This document shows positions 38,625-51,077 of a stretch of 64,000 bases of DNA, in pieces. Position 1 is the stretch's first letter. Each line of letters starts with the position of its first letter. The position numbers were made by a program, and so were the translations under genes. The notes beneath the pieces are model-generated. The model was given only the letters and a program-made list of their open reading frames with translations. It was not told the DNA's origin and made no database searches. Location: assembly GCF_025154015.1 (NCBI RefSeq), contig NZ_JAOAMV010000004.1, positions 62,001-126,000 of the forward strand, written 5' to 3'. Source of the stretch: Tsuneonella litorea (lineage in GTDB: Bacteria; Pseudomonadota; Alphaproteobacteria; Sphingomonadales; Sphingomonadaceae).

Positions 38625-39839
38625 ATGTCCGATATCAAGAAGGTCGTCCTCGCCTATTCCGGTGGGCTCGACACCAGCGTGATCCTCAAGTGGCTGCAGG
38701 TGACCTACAATTGCGAGGTCGTCACCTTCACCGCCGACCTCGGCCAGGGAGAGGAACTCGAACCCGCCCGCGCCAAGGCGAAGCTGATGGGCATTCCCGA
38801 CAAGCACATCTACATCGACGACCTGCGCGAGGAATTCGTGGGCGACTTCGTGTTCCCGATGATGCGCGCCAATGCCCGCTACGAGGGCGACTACCTCCTC
38901 GGCACCAGCATCGCCCGTCCGCTGATCTCCAAGCGGCTGATCGAGATCGCCCGCGAGACCGGTGCCGACGCGATTGCCCACGGCGCGACCGGCAAGGGCA
39001 ACGACCAGGTCCGCTTCGAGCTTTCGGCCTATGCCCTGGCCCCCGACATCAAGGTCATCGCCCCGTGGCGCGAGTGGGACTTGACCTCCCGCACCGCGCT
39101 GATCGCGTGGGCCGAGGCGCACCAGATCCCGGTACCCAGGGACAAGCGCGGCGAAAGCCCGTTTTCGACCGACGCGAACCTTCTGCACACCTCTTCGGAG
39201 GGCAAGGTGCTCGAGGATCCGTGGGAGGAAGTCCCCGATTACGTCTACAGCCGGACCGACAATCCGGAAGACGCGCCCGACGCACCCGAATATATCACGA
39301 TCGACTTCGAGAGGGGCGACGGCGTCGCCCTGAACGGCGAGGCGATGAGTCCGGCAACCCTGCTCGCCGCCCTCAACGATCTCGGCAGGAAGCACGGCAT
39401 CGGCCGCCTCGACCTCGTCGAGAACCGTTTCGTCGGCATGAAGAGCCGGGGGATGTACGAAACGCCGGGCGGCGAAATCTACGCCCGCGCGCATCGCGGG
39501 ATCGAGCAGATCACGCTCGACCGGGGGGCGGCGCACCTCAAGGACGAGCTCATGCCCAAGTATGCCGAGCTCATCTACAACGGCTTCTGGTTCGCGCCCG
39601 AACGCGAGATGCTGCAGGCGGCGATCGACCTCAGCCAGGAAAAGGTCGCGGGGACGGTGCGGCTCAAGCTCTACAAGGGCAACGCGCAGGTTGTCGGGCG
39701 CAAGTCAGCCGGTTCGCTCTATTCCGAGCGGCACGTCACCTTCGAGGACGACGCGGGCGCCTACGACCAGACGGACGCGCAAGGCTTCATCAAGCTCAAC
39801 GCACTTCGTCTGAGATTGCTTGCTCAGCGCGATCGGTGA
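38625..39839 (+). CDS. argG: argininosuccinate synthase
   Basis: 404 residues from ATG 38625; a GTG six bases earlier is less likely. It joins citrulline and aspartate with ATP in arginine synthesis. N-terminal PP-loop [60 protein letters not shown] and the C-terminal [22 protein letters not shown] are all as expected. It stands alone and is followed by an 869-bp stretch without a convincing gene. Confidence 0.97.
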   Translation: MSDIKKVVLAYSGGLDTSVILKWLQVTYNCEVVTFTADLGQGEELEPARAKAKLMGIPDKHIYIDDLREEFVGDFVFPMMRANARYEGDYLLGTSIARPLISKRLIEIARETGADAIAHGATGKGNDQVRFELSAYALAPDIKVIAPWREWDLTSRTALIAWAEAHQIPVPRDKRGESPFSTDANLLHTSSEGKVLEDPWEEVPDYVYSRTDNPEDAPDAPEYITIDFERGDGVALNGEAMSPATLLAALNDLGRKHGIGRLDLVENRFVGMKSRGMYETPGGEIYARAHRGIEQITLDRGAAHLKDELMPKYAELIYNGFWFAPEREMLQAAIDLSQEKVAGTVRLKLYKGNAQVVGRKSAGSLYSERHVTFEDDAGAYDQTDAQGFIKLNALRLRLLAQRDR

Positions 39840-40442
39840 AATAATCGGTCGCGGGATCGCCTTGCGACGAACCGTTGAGTTATCCACCCATGTCCACAGC
39901 GAAAAGCGGGGATAGTGGAAAAGCGCGGACTTGCGTGCTTGCGCGACTCGGTTCTGCCATGCACCTTCAACTCATCGAAAGGGCGCGGAGACAATCGAAC
40001 GGACGAGCCTAACGGTTTGAAAGTTTGAATTTTTCCAAGATCTTTCGAGATGGCGGCACAGTCCGCGCGGTCTTCGAGATCGCCCTGTAGAAGGCCTCGG
40101 CCAGAAGCAAGGGGATCGCTTGAGAAGAACGCCGGCAAGCCACCATCGACCGGTCGTCCGGTCGCTCGCCAAGGAGGCATCGCAGAGGCTTCGGCCAAAG
40201 GGATGCAGCCGCCGCCCCCTCGGGGGTGAAAGGCGGGAGGCCAATGGAAGTCCGGTCTCGGAACCGCCTGGCGGAACAGGAAAGGATCTCCGGATCCGGA
40301 CCGACCGCCAGACGGAACCGGATGCCGGTGCGAGCGCCGGTGACAGAGCCTGATGGAAACCGATCCTCGATCGGGGACCCGACGGCAACGACACTGGGCG
40401 CCAAGCGCCTTTCTTCGGAAAGGACCACGCGCCGGTGAGAGT

Positions 40443-40466
40443 GGGGTCGACCTTCGGGTCGGCCCC
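40443..40466 (+). terminator. UUCG-capped hairpin, possible terminator
   Basis: A 10-bp stem with one T-G wobble around TTCG, followed by ATTT. Strong stem but weak T tract. Confidence 0.45.
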
Positions 40467-40607
40467 ATTTGCATTGGGCACCTGCGGCCGTCCCACGCCC
40501 TCGCCCATTGCTGCGTGTCATCACCGACGCGCCGGGATGCGGCGATTCGGTCTGGTGCATCCGTCCCTAGCCACCATATCCCGTTCCGTCGCGCCCTCGT
40601 CCCCAAC

Positions 40608-40615
40608 ATGGTTAA
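40608..40615 (-). promoter_or_regulatory. possible CtrA site upstream of the RlpA-like gene
   Basis: ATGGTTAA is the reverse complement of TTAACCAT, one of the described CtrA-binding motifs. It lies 94 bp upstream of the RlpA-like start. A single 8-mer is weak evidence. Confidence 0.25.
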
Positions 40616-40708
40616 GGTTCCGTCTACCCACGATGAACGGTGGTGAGTCCGGGATGGAGCGATTCCCAGGGGGTGCCGGACGGGAAAATCCGGGACTAAA
40701 CCGCTCAC

Positions 40709-41236
40709 ATGGATGGGACATCGACCTTTACGGGCCGCCGGATCGTGCGATTGATCGCATTTGCGGCTGCGCTCGCGCTGCCCGCCTCGGCGAGCACGTC
40801 CGCCCTGGCTGACGACAGCGATGCCTTCGTGCGGACGTTTACCGATATCTCCGCCCCGGTCGCCGGGACGATGCCGACGCCCGGTGCGGTCGATGTGAGC
40901 GCCATCACCGCAGCCGAGGAACCGGACGATGCCGACGAGGGGACCGCGATCGGCGGCGGCGTCGCGAGCTATTACGGCAAGAAGTTCAACGGCCGCCGCA
41001 CCGCCAGTGGCGAGCGGTTCGACATGACCCAGATGACCGCCGCGCACCGCACGCTGCCGTTCGGCAGCCGGGTCCGGGTGACCAATCCGGCGAACGGCAA
41101 ATCGGTGGTCGTGCGCATCAACGATCGCGGGCCGTTTCACGGCAAGCGGGTAATCGACCTGTCGCGCTCGGCAGCAACCGAGCTGGGCCTCATTGCTCGC
41201 GGCTCGGGCAAGGTCGAACTGGCACTGCTCGACTGA
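40709..41236 (+). CDS. RlpA-like septal/cell-wall protein (DPBB domain)
   Basis: 175 residues with a signal peptide ([21 protein letters not shown]). The C-terminal half is a double-psi beta-barrel RlpA domain: [64 protein letters not shown]. RlpA enzymes cleave bare glycan strands at the division site, or bind them. There is no SPOR domain and no lipobox, so it is shorter than E. coli RlpA. Alone in its transcript. Confidence 0.88.
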   Translation: MDGTSTFTGRRIVRLIAFAAALALPASASTSALADDSDAFVRTFTDISAPVAGTMPTPGAVDVSAITAAEEPDDADEGTAIGGGVASYYGKKFNGRRTASGERFDMTQMTAAHRTLPFGSRVRVTNPANGKSVVVRINDRGPFHGKRVIDLSRSAATELGLIARGSGKVELALLD

Positions 41237-41282
41237 GCAGCGCGCCTCCAGACGTTCTACGCTGTCGGCGACGGACGCCGGA

Positions 41283-41438
41283 TCAGGAAGCGTCCTGGCT
41301 CAGCTCGGCGTCGACACCTTCCGAATCGATCATCGCGAACGAGCGCTGCTCGCGGCGACGCAGGAGCCAGCTCGACGCGAGCCACGCGGCGGCGAGAAAG
41401 GCGAGAGTTATCAGGGTAACGGTGAAGAATGGGGACAT
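41283..41438 (-). CDS. small single-span membrane protein, 51 residues
   Basis: ATG 41438 has GGAG nine bases upstream. The product has one hydrophobic helix (FTVTLITLAFLAAAWLASSWLL) followed by RRREQRSFAMIDSEG and an acidic tail ending ELSQDAS. The arrangement fits an inner-membrane helix with a cytoplasmic C terminus. No family recognised; a longer reading from 41471 lacks its own ribosome site. Confidence 0.6.
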   Translation of the reverse strand: MSPFFTVTLITLAFLAAAWLASSWLLRRREQRSFAMIDSEGVDAELSQDAS

Positions 41439-41605
41439 GGGGGGTGCTCCGGGAAAAACAGGCGGGAGCACTTACGAGCGTCTCTCTGTCGCTGCGGGGC
41501 CAATGGGTCAGGCACAGCGATGCAGCCGCTATACACGGGATAGCCCCATTCGCCTAATCGGCAGACCGACTGCGTAGTACCACGCAGCCCCCGTCCTCGC
41601 CCCGA

Positions 41606-42517
41606 TCACCACCGTTCCGGGTCCGCGAAGTGCCACTGGCCATCCTCCCCGTCGGGACCGGGCACCACGAGCCACCATTCCTCCACCCCTTCCTCGAACG
41701 CGGCGAGCTGCTCGCTCTCGACGTCGCCCGCGGCATGGCCGGGGAACTGGAACTGGTTGCGCACCCCCTCGGGCCGCGCCGCCTCCATCCGGGCGAGCCG
41801 GTTGCCGAGCCACATGCAGTCCTTCTTCGTCAGCGCGGCGTCCTCGTCGAGGCAGCGCCCGCCGCAATCGGGACAGGGGTTCTCGATCGCCGGCGCGGGC
41901 GCGGGCGCGGCGGCCTTCTTCCGCCGGGAGGCCGCGGCGGGCCTGTCACACCTGTCACACAGTCCTGGCGAAGAAACGTCCGCCGGCCCCTCCCCCCGCT
42001 CGCCGGGCGCCGGGGCAAGCGCCTCGCCGCACTCGTCGCAGACCGGCGCGGGATCGTCGATCCCGGCGGCGAACCGCTCGAGCGCGCCCTCGTAGTCCTC
42101 GGCAAAGGCGCGCAGCCGCGCGTCCTCGGTCAGCCGGTCGAGCCGCGCGAGGTGCGCGAGCAGCAGGCGCGCGTCATAGCGGCGGCGGGTGGCGACGACC
42201 TCGCCGTGGTACCACACCTCCTCCTCCACCCCGTCGATCGCACGGGAGGCGAGCACGTCCTCGTGCAGCGCGCGGGCCGAGAGCAGCGCCGCGTCCCACG
42301 CCCGGCGAAATGCGGGAGAGGCCCTTCGCTCGCGATAGGCGGTGCGATAGCTGATCCCGGCCTGCGCCGCCGAAGGCCGCACCGCCCCGCTCCCCGCTAG
42401 CGCGTGGAGGAACGCGACCTGGCGCTCGCGGGTGAAGACGGCCTGCGGGGCAAGGTCGGCGGGATCGTCCGCCAGCGCGGCGATCGGGTGGGTGAGCGCG
42501 GGGGTGTTGGCGTGCAT
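41606..42517 (-). CDS. hypothetical protein with terminase-like HTH and zinc-ribbon cysteines
   Basis: 303 residues. Residues about 28-80 (RERQVAFLHALAGSGAVRPS, AAQAGISYRTAYRERRA) look like the helix-turn-helix used in small terminase subunits and related DNA-binding proteins. The second half carries three CxxC pairs (160-163, 187-190, 215-218, with a further Cys222), which suggests a zinc ribbon, and an alanine/proline linker. No other phage genes are near, so it may be a domesticated phage protein. Function unknown. Confidence 0.65.
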   Translation of the reverse strand: MHANTPALTHPIAALADDPADLAPQAVFTRERQVAFLHALAGSGAVRPSAAQAGISYRTAYRERRASPAFRRAWDAALLSARALHEDVLASRAIDGVEEEVWYHGEVVATRRRYDARLLLAHLARLDRLTEDARLRAFAEDYEGALERFAAGIDDPAPVCDECGEALAPAPGERGEGPADVSSPGLCDRCDRPAAASRRKKAAAPAPAPAIENPCPDCGGRCLDEDAALTKKDCMWLGNRLARMEAARPEGVRNQFQFPGHAAGDVESEQLAAFEEGVEEWWLVVPGPDGEDGQWHFADPERW

Positions 42518-42615
42518 GGGGCGGGTCCGTCCGTGGGGAGATGGACCGCGTTATGTATGCGGGACGGGGGGCTGTAGGAAAATGGTTTGTGCGGGCGGGA
42601 GCAGCCCGCGCGCCG

Positions 42616-42996
42616 CTACATCGAGTTGAGGTGGAGCATATTCCCGTCGGGGTCCTTGAGCCACACCAGCTTAATGCCCCCGGCGTCGTGCACGCCGTCC
42701 TCGAACCGGCCGATCTTACGGATAGTGCTCGAACGTGGCGCCCCTGGCCCCTAGCGCGGCGACGATCGCGTCGATCTCGTCCCCCAAGCCCCACACCACC
42801 GCGTTGGCGCGGTTATGGCCTGCCTCGGCGGAAGCGTAGACCACCAGGCGCGTCGCGCCGGTGCGGTAGGTGAGCACCCCCTCCTCCCCGCCGCCACTCT
42901 CGTCGAGCTCGAGCCCGAGGACGTCGCTGTAGAACCCCCGCGCCCGCGCGAGATCGGACACGACGACGATGGCGGAGGAGTTGTGGTGTTTGAGCA
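42616..42996 (-). pseudogene. VOC/glyoxalase-family protein, frameshifted
   Basis: The N-terminal frame from ATG 42996 (MLKHHNSSAIVVVSDLARAR, GFYSDVLGLELDES) stops at 42716 after FEHYP. A different frame continues with GRFEDGVHDAGGIKLVWLKD and PDGNMLHLNSM, the usual second half of this fold, with stop at 42616. Removing one base near 42719-42726 restores a single frame of about 126 residues. It is either a pseudogene or a sequencing error. VOC proteins are small metal-binding enzymes such as glyoxalases and dioxygenases. Confidence 0.72.
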
Positions 42997-43256
42997 TGGG
43001 GTTCAACCTTGTTTGCAGTCGTAGAGTTCCTGTGAGCGCAGTGGCGTCGTGCCCATTTAAAACCTAGCCAGGGCTCCGCAGTAGCTGGTCTTCCCGCAGC
43101 GCCACTGCGGGGGCCGCATCTGTGTATTCATTCAGGAGCACAGGGTGTAGACGTCTTATTCTCCACAGCGACCTTAACTCAAGGCTATAGCGCACCTTGA
43201 AAAGAAGCCGTGCCCCCCTTAGTCGAAGAACCTCGCATTTGGGGGACGCAAAGAAA

Positions 43257-44906
43257 ATGCCTGTTACTCTACGGAGGGGAATGTCGATCGGTCAAATGTC
43301 CGCCGAGCAAGACCAAAAGTTTCTCGCTGAATGCTTCATCGAAACGGGCCAACCGGAACAGGTTTGCGACATTGATAATCCGAGCGCGATTGTCCTTGGC
43401 AGGACAGGTAGCGGGAAAAGTGCGCTACTGTTTCACATTGACGAAACTCAGGATAATGTCTCGCGTATAGATCCAGAGGATCTCTCGCTTAATTTTATCA
43501 GTAATTCAACAATAATTCGCTATTTTGAAGACTTGGGTGTGGACCTCAACGTTTTCTACCAGTTGCTGTGGCGTCACGTTTTAGTCGTCGAACTCCTTAA
43601 GTTGAAGAAGGAGTTCTACGATCAGGAATCGGCCAAGAAATGGTTCGCGGGAATCTACAACACACTTAACCGCAACCCAAAGCGGCAAGCGGCACTAGAG
43701 TACCTGACCCGATTCAGCAGTCAATTTTGGCTAGACACTGAGAAGCGGGTAAAAGAGGTCGTTAGCAAAATCGAGTCCTCAATGGAGGACAAAATTGGGA
43801 TGACGGCCGACGCCCTTCGAGCTAAAATCGAGGCTGCCTCAGTGGCGTCCGATAAGAGATCACGCGAGGAAACTGCGGAGATTATCAATAAGGCTCAGCA
43901 AGTCGTCAACGCTGTCCAGATTCAAGAGCTATCTGAGCTTCTTAGCTTTCTGGCGGAGGACATTTTTGACGACAAGAAAGCTCGTTATTATCTAATTATC
44001 GATGACCTTGACACTGGTTGGGTTCACGACTCCCTTCGCTTCAAACTTATCCGGGCCTTAATTGAAACACTGAGAAAATTCAGGCGCGTATCAAACGTAA
44101 AGATCGTGATCAGCTTGCGGGCGGACCTCTTGCACACCGTTATGACGCGAACCGAGGGGCGTGGCTTTCAGAGCGAAAAATTTGAAGACATGATGTTACG
44201 TCTGCGATGGTCCGCTGACGATCTGAAAGACCTAATCGAAGAACGGCTCAATTTCGTTTTCAAAGACCAGTATACCGGGCGGAGAGTCAAGTTCGAGGAC
44301 ATCTTCACGTCAAAGATCGGAGACCATGAGCCCCTGACCTACATGTTGAATCGCTCACTTTATCGCCCAAGAGACGTGATATCTTATGTGAATCAGTGCT
44401 TCGAAGAGGCCGAACCCGGCGCATCGTCAATATCGGCGCGCCTTGTAAGGCAAGCTGAGGCGGAGTACTCGAACAAAAGATTCAGAGCGATTGTGGAGGA
44501 ATGGGAAGGTGCATTTGGCGACCTTGAGACAGTTCTCGAGAGCCTCCGTCACCTTGATGCGCGGTTCGCTTACACAGACCTGACAGACAAGTTCTTCGAA
44601 AACATCTGCATCGAATTGGTCGCTGGCGACGGTGTGGTGTCAGGCAAGTTCGTCTCAATCTGCAATGGAATAATCAATAATGAACAACCGAATTATCATC
44701 ACCTGAGGCGTACGTTTGTTGAAGTCATGTACCTCGTAGGCGCTGTCGGTATAAAAAGATCATCTGGCTCTAAGTTCGAGTGGAGTTACAAGAATGATCC
44801 AGTTCTTAACACTGCGCTGGTCGACTCTGACACCAAATTTGCGATCCATCCGATGTTGCATAGACGCCTAAATCTAAAAGGCGATGGTTCGACATTTAAT
44901 ACATAA
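43257..44906 (+). CDS. orphan P-loop ATPase, Sll1717-like
   Basis: 549 residues from ATG 43257; ATG 43281 after GGAGGGG is an alternative. Walker A GRTGSGKS (48-55) and Walker [10 protein letters not shown] (244-252) are clear. A charged helical insert (about 165-235) lies between them, and an arginine-sensor-like [12 protein letters not shown] follows. The C-terminal part ([16 protein letters not shown], then [19 protein letters not shown]) fits the Sll1717 type of P-loop ATPases, distant relatives of STAND/AAA proteins that often lie in accessory or defence loci. The gene is visibly AT-richer than everything around it, with codons such as TTA and AAT, so it was probably acquired. No partner gene is adjacent. 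Confidence 0.8.
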   Translation: MPVTLRRGMSIGQMSAEQDQKFLAECFIETGQPEQVCDIDNPSAIVLGRTGSGKSALLFHIDETQDNVSRIDPEDLSLNFISNSTIIRYFEDLGVDLNVFYQLLWRHVLVVELLKLKKEFYDQESAKKWFAGIYNTLNRNPKRQAALEYLTRFSSQFWLDTEKRVKEVVSKIESSMEDKIGMTADALRAKIEAASVASDKRSREETAEIINKAQQVVNAVQIQELSELLSFLAEDIFDDKKARYYLIIDDLDTGWVHDSLRFKLIRALIETLRKFRRVSNVKIVISLRADLLHTVMTRTEGRGFQSEKFEDMMLRLRWSADDLKDLIEERLNFVFKDQYTGRRVKFEDIFTSKIGDHEPLTYMLNRSLYRPRDVISYVNQCFEEAEPGASSISARLVRQAEAEYSNKRFRAIVEEWEGAFGDLETVLESLRHLDARFAYTDLTDKFFENICIELVAGDGVVSGKFVSICNGIINNEQPNYHHLRRTFVEVMYLVGAVGIKRSSGSKFEWSYKNDPVLNTALVDSDTKFAIHPMLHRRLNLKGDGSTFNT

Positions 44907-44938
44907 GCAGTGATCTCTGCCAGCCGAACTCAGTTGCA

Positions 44939-45212
<274 letters not shown>

Positions 45213-45245
45213 CGACGCCTACGCGGTGCTCTCGCCCGCAGCCGG

Positions 45246-45276
45246 GCGCGGCGGGAGCGAGGGACTCCCGCCGCGC
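45246..45276 (-). terminator. strong hairpin downstream of the CHRD gene
   Basis: A 12-bp perfect stem (45246-45257 with 45265-45276) closes a 7-nt loop. There is no T tract, so it may act as a processing or stability element rather than an intrinsic terminator. Confidence 0.45.
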
Positions 45277-45296
45277 GGCGACCGTTAGACGAGGGC

Positions 45297-45737
45297 CTAC
45301 TTCTCGAGCTGGCCGCGCAGCGCGCCGCCCGGGAAGGCGGCATTGTGGACGTTGACGTAGTAGTCCGACGGGCTGATCAGGATCTCGCGTAACTGCTCCT
45401 TCGGTACCGAAACGCAGCCGGAACTCGAGCCCGAGCCCGGCGCGCTGAGCGCGATTACCACCGGTCCCGGCGAACCGGCGGGCGCCTCGTGGATGTGCGC
45501 GGCGGTCGCGGGGTCAATGCCGCTGACCATCAGCGTGTAGCAGAACTGGCCCTGGCCGACGTTGATGCGGGCGACCAACGTGCCGTCGCCGTCCTCGTCG
45601 CCGGGACCCGGCGCTTCGCTCGCGCCATCGAGCGTGGCGGTCAGCGGGCGGCCGTTCTGCAGGTGGGCGGCAGTGGTGGGCACCGCGATCACAAGCGCGG
45701 CAAGCGCCGACGCAGCGGCGATCTGGGATAGCTTCAT
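45297..45737 (-). CDS. secreted CHRD-domain protein
   Basis: 146 residues from ATG 45737 (GGAGG upstream). Signal peptide ([19 protein letters not shown]...), then the CHRD beta domain: [73 protein letters not shown] domains occur in chordin and in many bacterial exported proteins; their bacterial role is unknown. Two Cys residues may pair. Confidence 0.85.
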   Translation of the reverse strand: MKLSQIAAASALAALVIAVPTTAAHLQNGRPLTATLDGASEAPGPGDEDGDGTLVARINVGQGQFCYTLMVSGIDPATAAHIHEAPAGSPGPVVIALSAPGSGSSSGCVSVPKEQLREILISPSDYYVNVHNAAFPGGALRGQLEK

Positions 45738-45879
45738 TTCAGGGGCCTCCTCGGCGAGGCGGGCAGCCCGAGGGGTTCGAACCGTGCGACCGCCTCGAAA
45801 GGTTAATCGCGGGGTCCTCCAATGGTTCCCCGACAGCCAGCGCCGCCAAGTGAAGGCGCGCCGGGGTAAGTCGCGCGGA

Positions 45880-46143
45880 TCATTTCTTCCCGCGGCGATC
45901 CGGTCCATCGGTAAGCAGGTCGCTCAGCGGTGCTCGCGAGCGGAAAGCGAAGCAGGCGAGGCCGGCGAGCAGCCCCGCCCCAAGGACGAGGGGCCAGCGG
46001 TCAAGCGGGCCGGCGCCGCCGAACGATTCGGCCAGCAATGCGAGCGCGCACACCACCAGGACCGCGCCGCCGATGCGGCTCCAGATCATGCCGGCCTTGC
46101 GGTCGATCCGGTCGATGACCGCTTCCTCGTCTCCCTCTGACAT
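45880..46143 (-). CDS. small two-helix membrane protein
   Basis: 87 residues from ATG 46143 (AGGGCGG upstream), starting 7 bp after the uvrA stop. Acidic N terminus (MSEGDEEAVIDRIDRKAGMI), helix one near IGGAVLVVCALALLAES, helix two near WPLVLGAGLLAGLACFAF, and a basic tail. Likely inner membrane; no family recognised. Probably cotranscribed with uvrA. Confidence 0.7.
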   Translation of the reverse strand: MSEGDEEAVIDRIDRKAGMIWSRIGGAVLVVCALALLAESFGGAGPLDRWPLVLGAGLLAGLACFAFRSRAPLSDLLTDGPDRRGKK

Positions 46144-46150
46144 CGCCGCC

Positions 46151-49090
<2,940 letters not shown>

Positions 49091-49101
49091 AGGGTTGGCG
49101 T

Positions 49102-49116
49102 GTTCCGCTTTCGTTC
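49102..49116 (-). promoter_or_regulatory. SOS box (LexA operator) of uvrA
   Basis: The plus strand reads GTTC-CGCTTTC-GTTC, the exact alphaproteobacterial LexA direct repeat; on the uvrA strand it is GAAC-N7-GAAC. It lies 12-26 bp upstream of the ATG, close enough to block transcription or the ribosome-site region. Confidence 0.8.
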
Positions 49117-49227
49117 GCGCAAGTCAAGGGGCGCGCGGGCGCGGTCCCCCGTGTCCGACGCATGTGGGACCGTGCGACCGTATTGCAACCCGCTGGTGGC
49201 CCACCGGGGGGCCGTACTAAATCGATG

Positions 49228-49235
49228 TTAACCAT
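49228..49235 (+). promoter_or_regulatory. possible CtrA site upstream of the diguanylate cyclase
   Basis: TTAACCAT, a described CtrA-binding motif, lies 53 bp upstream of the GTG at 49288. Single short motif, so weak evidence. Confidence 0.3.
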
Positions 49236-49287
49236 GCTGGGCTAACGGACGAAACGATCGCGCAAGACGCGCTCGCCGGGAGGAAGT

Positions 49288-50475
49288 GTGCGCGGCAAGG
49301 TCATCATCGAAGACAGCGGGCTGGTGCGCCCCGCGCCGGACCCGCGATGGGCCGCGGAAATCCGGCGCGAGATGATCCAGGGCATCGTCGATGTCGAGCA
49401 GCGCGCGGTCATCGCCAATCTTGCGTGCCTCCTGCTTGTTACGTTCGCCGCCGTGTCGATGCCGAACGCGTGGTCGTATGCGCTGCCGATCGCGATGCGC
49501 GTAGGGGCGATGGGTGCCACGCGAACGACTTTCGCGAGGCTGCGGCGCGCGCTCGCGGCAGGCGGGGATTACAAGCGCGAAACCCGCCACGTTGTCGCCG
49601 CGCTCGCTATCGGAGGCGCCTCCTGGGCAGCAGTCCTCGTACCGGTGGTCGCCGAGCCCTTTCTCAACCCTGGCAGGATGCTGATCGGCGGCGGTGTCCT
49701 CGTCGGCGTCAGCATCATCGTGAGCCTGCTGGCGCCCGTGCCGCGGTTTGCAGGAGCGTTCTGTGCGGGATTCGCACTCGTCTTCGCGGCGGGGATCGCC
49801 AGCGCGCTTGCGGACTTCGCGGTGCGCGCAAGCCTCGGCATGGTCGGCCTCTTCGCGATCTTCCTGTCATACGGCTTCGCCACCACCAGCCGCCATCGCG
49901 CCGCCGCGGAGATGCTGGTCGAGAACCGCGCCATGAGCGAGGAACTCGCCGAGGCCCTCGCCCAGGCCGAGTTCCTGGCCTATCGCGACCCGCTGACCGG
50001 GTTGTTGAACCGCCGCTCCTTCTTCCAGTGCGCCGCCGAACACGGCAACGACCGCGTGCGCCACGTGATCACGATCGACCTCGACCATTTCAAGGCCATC
50101 AACGACCGCTTCGGGCACGAGACGGGCGATCGCGTGCTGGTGGGGGTGGCCGCCGCGCTTCGCGGCGTGATCGAGGAACTCGACGGCGACGGTCATTGCG
50201 CGGTGCGCCTGGGCGGCGAGGAATTCGCGATGGTCGTATCGATCGCGGAGCCCCGCCCGACCGTCATCGTGGCCGAAATGGTGCGCCATGCGATCGCGCT
50301 CGTGGCCGGCGAACTCGGCGTGCGCGACCTGGTCACCACGGCATCGATCGGGATATGCGCCTGGCAACCGGGACAACCGCTCGACGAGGTGCTCGCGCGG
50401 GCGGACCGGGCGCTCTATCGCGCCAAGAGCGAAGGGCGGAACCGGGTGATCCGGGCCCGCGCCTCGGCCCGCTGA
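49288..50475 (+). CDS. membrane diguanylate cyclase (GGDEF)
   Basis: 395 residues from GTG 49288, preceded by GGGAGGA. Five or six hydrophobic helices (about residues 40-205) form a membrane sensor, then a short coiled linker (MLVENRAMSEELAEALAQAE) leads to the GGDEF domain: FLAYRDPLTGLLNRRSF, TIDLDHFKAINDRFGHETGD, active site GGEEF at 309-313 and DLVTTASIGICAWQPG. It should make cyclic di-GMP from two GTP. I do not see an RxxD inhibitory site before GGEEF. No EAL partner nearby. Confidence 0.92.
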   Translation: MRGKVIIEDSGLVRPAPDPRWAAEIRREMIQGIVDVEQRAVIANLACLLLVTFAAVSMPNAWSYALPIAMRVGAMGATRTTFARLRRALAAGGDYKRETRHVVAALAIGGASWAAVLVPVVAEPFLNPGRMLIGGGVLVGVSIIVSLLAPVPRFAGAFCAGFALVFAAGIASALADFAVRASLGMVGLFAIFLSYGFATTSRHRAAAEMLVENRAMSEELAEALAQAEFLAYRDPLTGLLNRRSFFQCAAEHGNDRVRHVITIDLDHFKAINDRFGHETGDRVLVGVAAALRGVIEELDGDGHCAVRLGGEEFAMVVSIAEPRPTVIVAEMVRHAIALVAGELGVRDLVTTASIGICAWQPGQPLDEVLARADRALYRAKSEGRNRVIRARASAR

Positions 50476-50604
50476 CGCCGCGAAGCGCCCAGCCGCCCCG
50501 AGTTCGCGGCCAATCGCCCAATGCGACAGTCGCCGGGCAATCCCTATCGCGCTAGTTTCCTGTCCGGGCCCTCACGGGAGGGGCCGATGAGGGAAGGGTT
50601 CGCA

Positions 50605-50931
50605 ATGCCATTCAACAAGTTCGCCGGCGCATTCGCGCTGGCCGCCGTCGTCGTCGCCGCCACCCCCGCGATGGCCGACGACCCCAACGACCCGACGATG
50701 CGCTCGGCCGCGGCCAAGGCGCGGGACCGCGCGATCATCAAGCGCCTGAACGAGGAGCAGCTGCGCTACGTCCAGCAACGCGATGCGGGTTACGCCAAAG
50801 GCTGGGCCGCCTACCGCAGCGCCCCGCGCGAAAACGCGCGCCGCCAGGCCGCATACGAACGCGAGATGGCCCGCTGGCGCCACGCCGTGAACATGTGCGA
50901 AAGCGGCCGCCACGAATACTGCGCACGCTGA
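50605..50931 (+). CDS. secreted hypothetical protein, 108 residues
   Basis: ATG 50605 (AGGGAAGGG upstream) gives a signal peptide MPFNKFAGAFALAAVVVAAT ending at PAMADDP. The mature part is basic and helical (RSAAAKARDRAIIKRLNEEQ, then YVQQRDAGYAKGWAAYR) and ends with CESGRHEYCAR, two Cys likely forming a disulfide. I recognise no named family; it resembles small periplasmic proteins of sphingomonads. An ATG at 50587 is possible. Confidence 0.72.
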   Translation: MPFNKFAGAFALAAVVVAATPAMADDPNDPTMRSAAAKARDRAIIKRLNEEQLRYVQQRDAGYAKGWAAYRSAPRENARRQAAYEREMARWRHAVNMCESGRHEYCAR

Positions 50932-51077
50932 CCCGCGGCCGAATGCCTGCCGTTGGTCGAGCGGCTGGCCCATTTCATCGACCACCCTTTTGCAAGGCTC
51001 GGCACGTCGGCCTCAAGGAAGCCGACCGAGACCGGCGGCAACTCTACTCGCCGAAAAGCCACTATGGGGATTACGCG

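Larger units (their letters stand above)
39840..40708. other. 869-bp intergenic region, possible structured RNA
   Basis: No frame in this stretch looks like a protein I recognise. A DnaA-box-like TTATCCACC lies at 39880-39888 with TGTCCACA just after. A short AT-rich tract is near 40015-40040. From about 40130 to 40470 the plus strand is full of potential hairpins (GCCCCCTCGGGGG, CCTTTCTTCGGAAAGG, and a UUCG-capped 10-bp stem at 40443-40466). This could be a noncoding RNA ending at that stem, but I cannot match it to a known family. An alternative minus-strand frame (40009-40560) gives an arginine/proline-rich, unrecognised sequence. Confidence 0.3.

Noticed and set aside
39880-39900. Chromosome origin at the DnaA-box-like motif
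   Set aside because: Only one near-consensus box and one weak one; no cluster, and no typical origin neighbours.
40244-40255. GGAAGTCCGG string resembling the 5' consensus of RNase P RNA
   Set aside because: The other conserved rnpB elements (such as the ACAGAA segment and matching P4 strand) are missing.
40009-40560. Minus-strand frame as a real gene
   Set aside because: No domain or ribosome site, and the Arg/Pro/Ser-rich composition resembles out-of-frame sequence.
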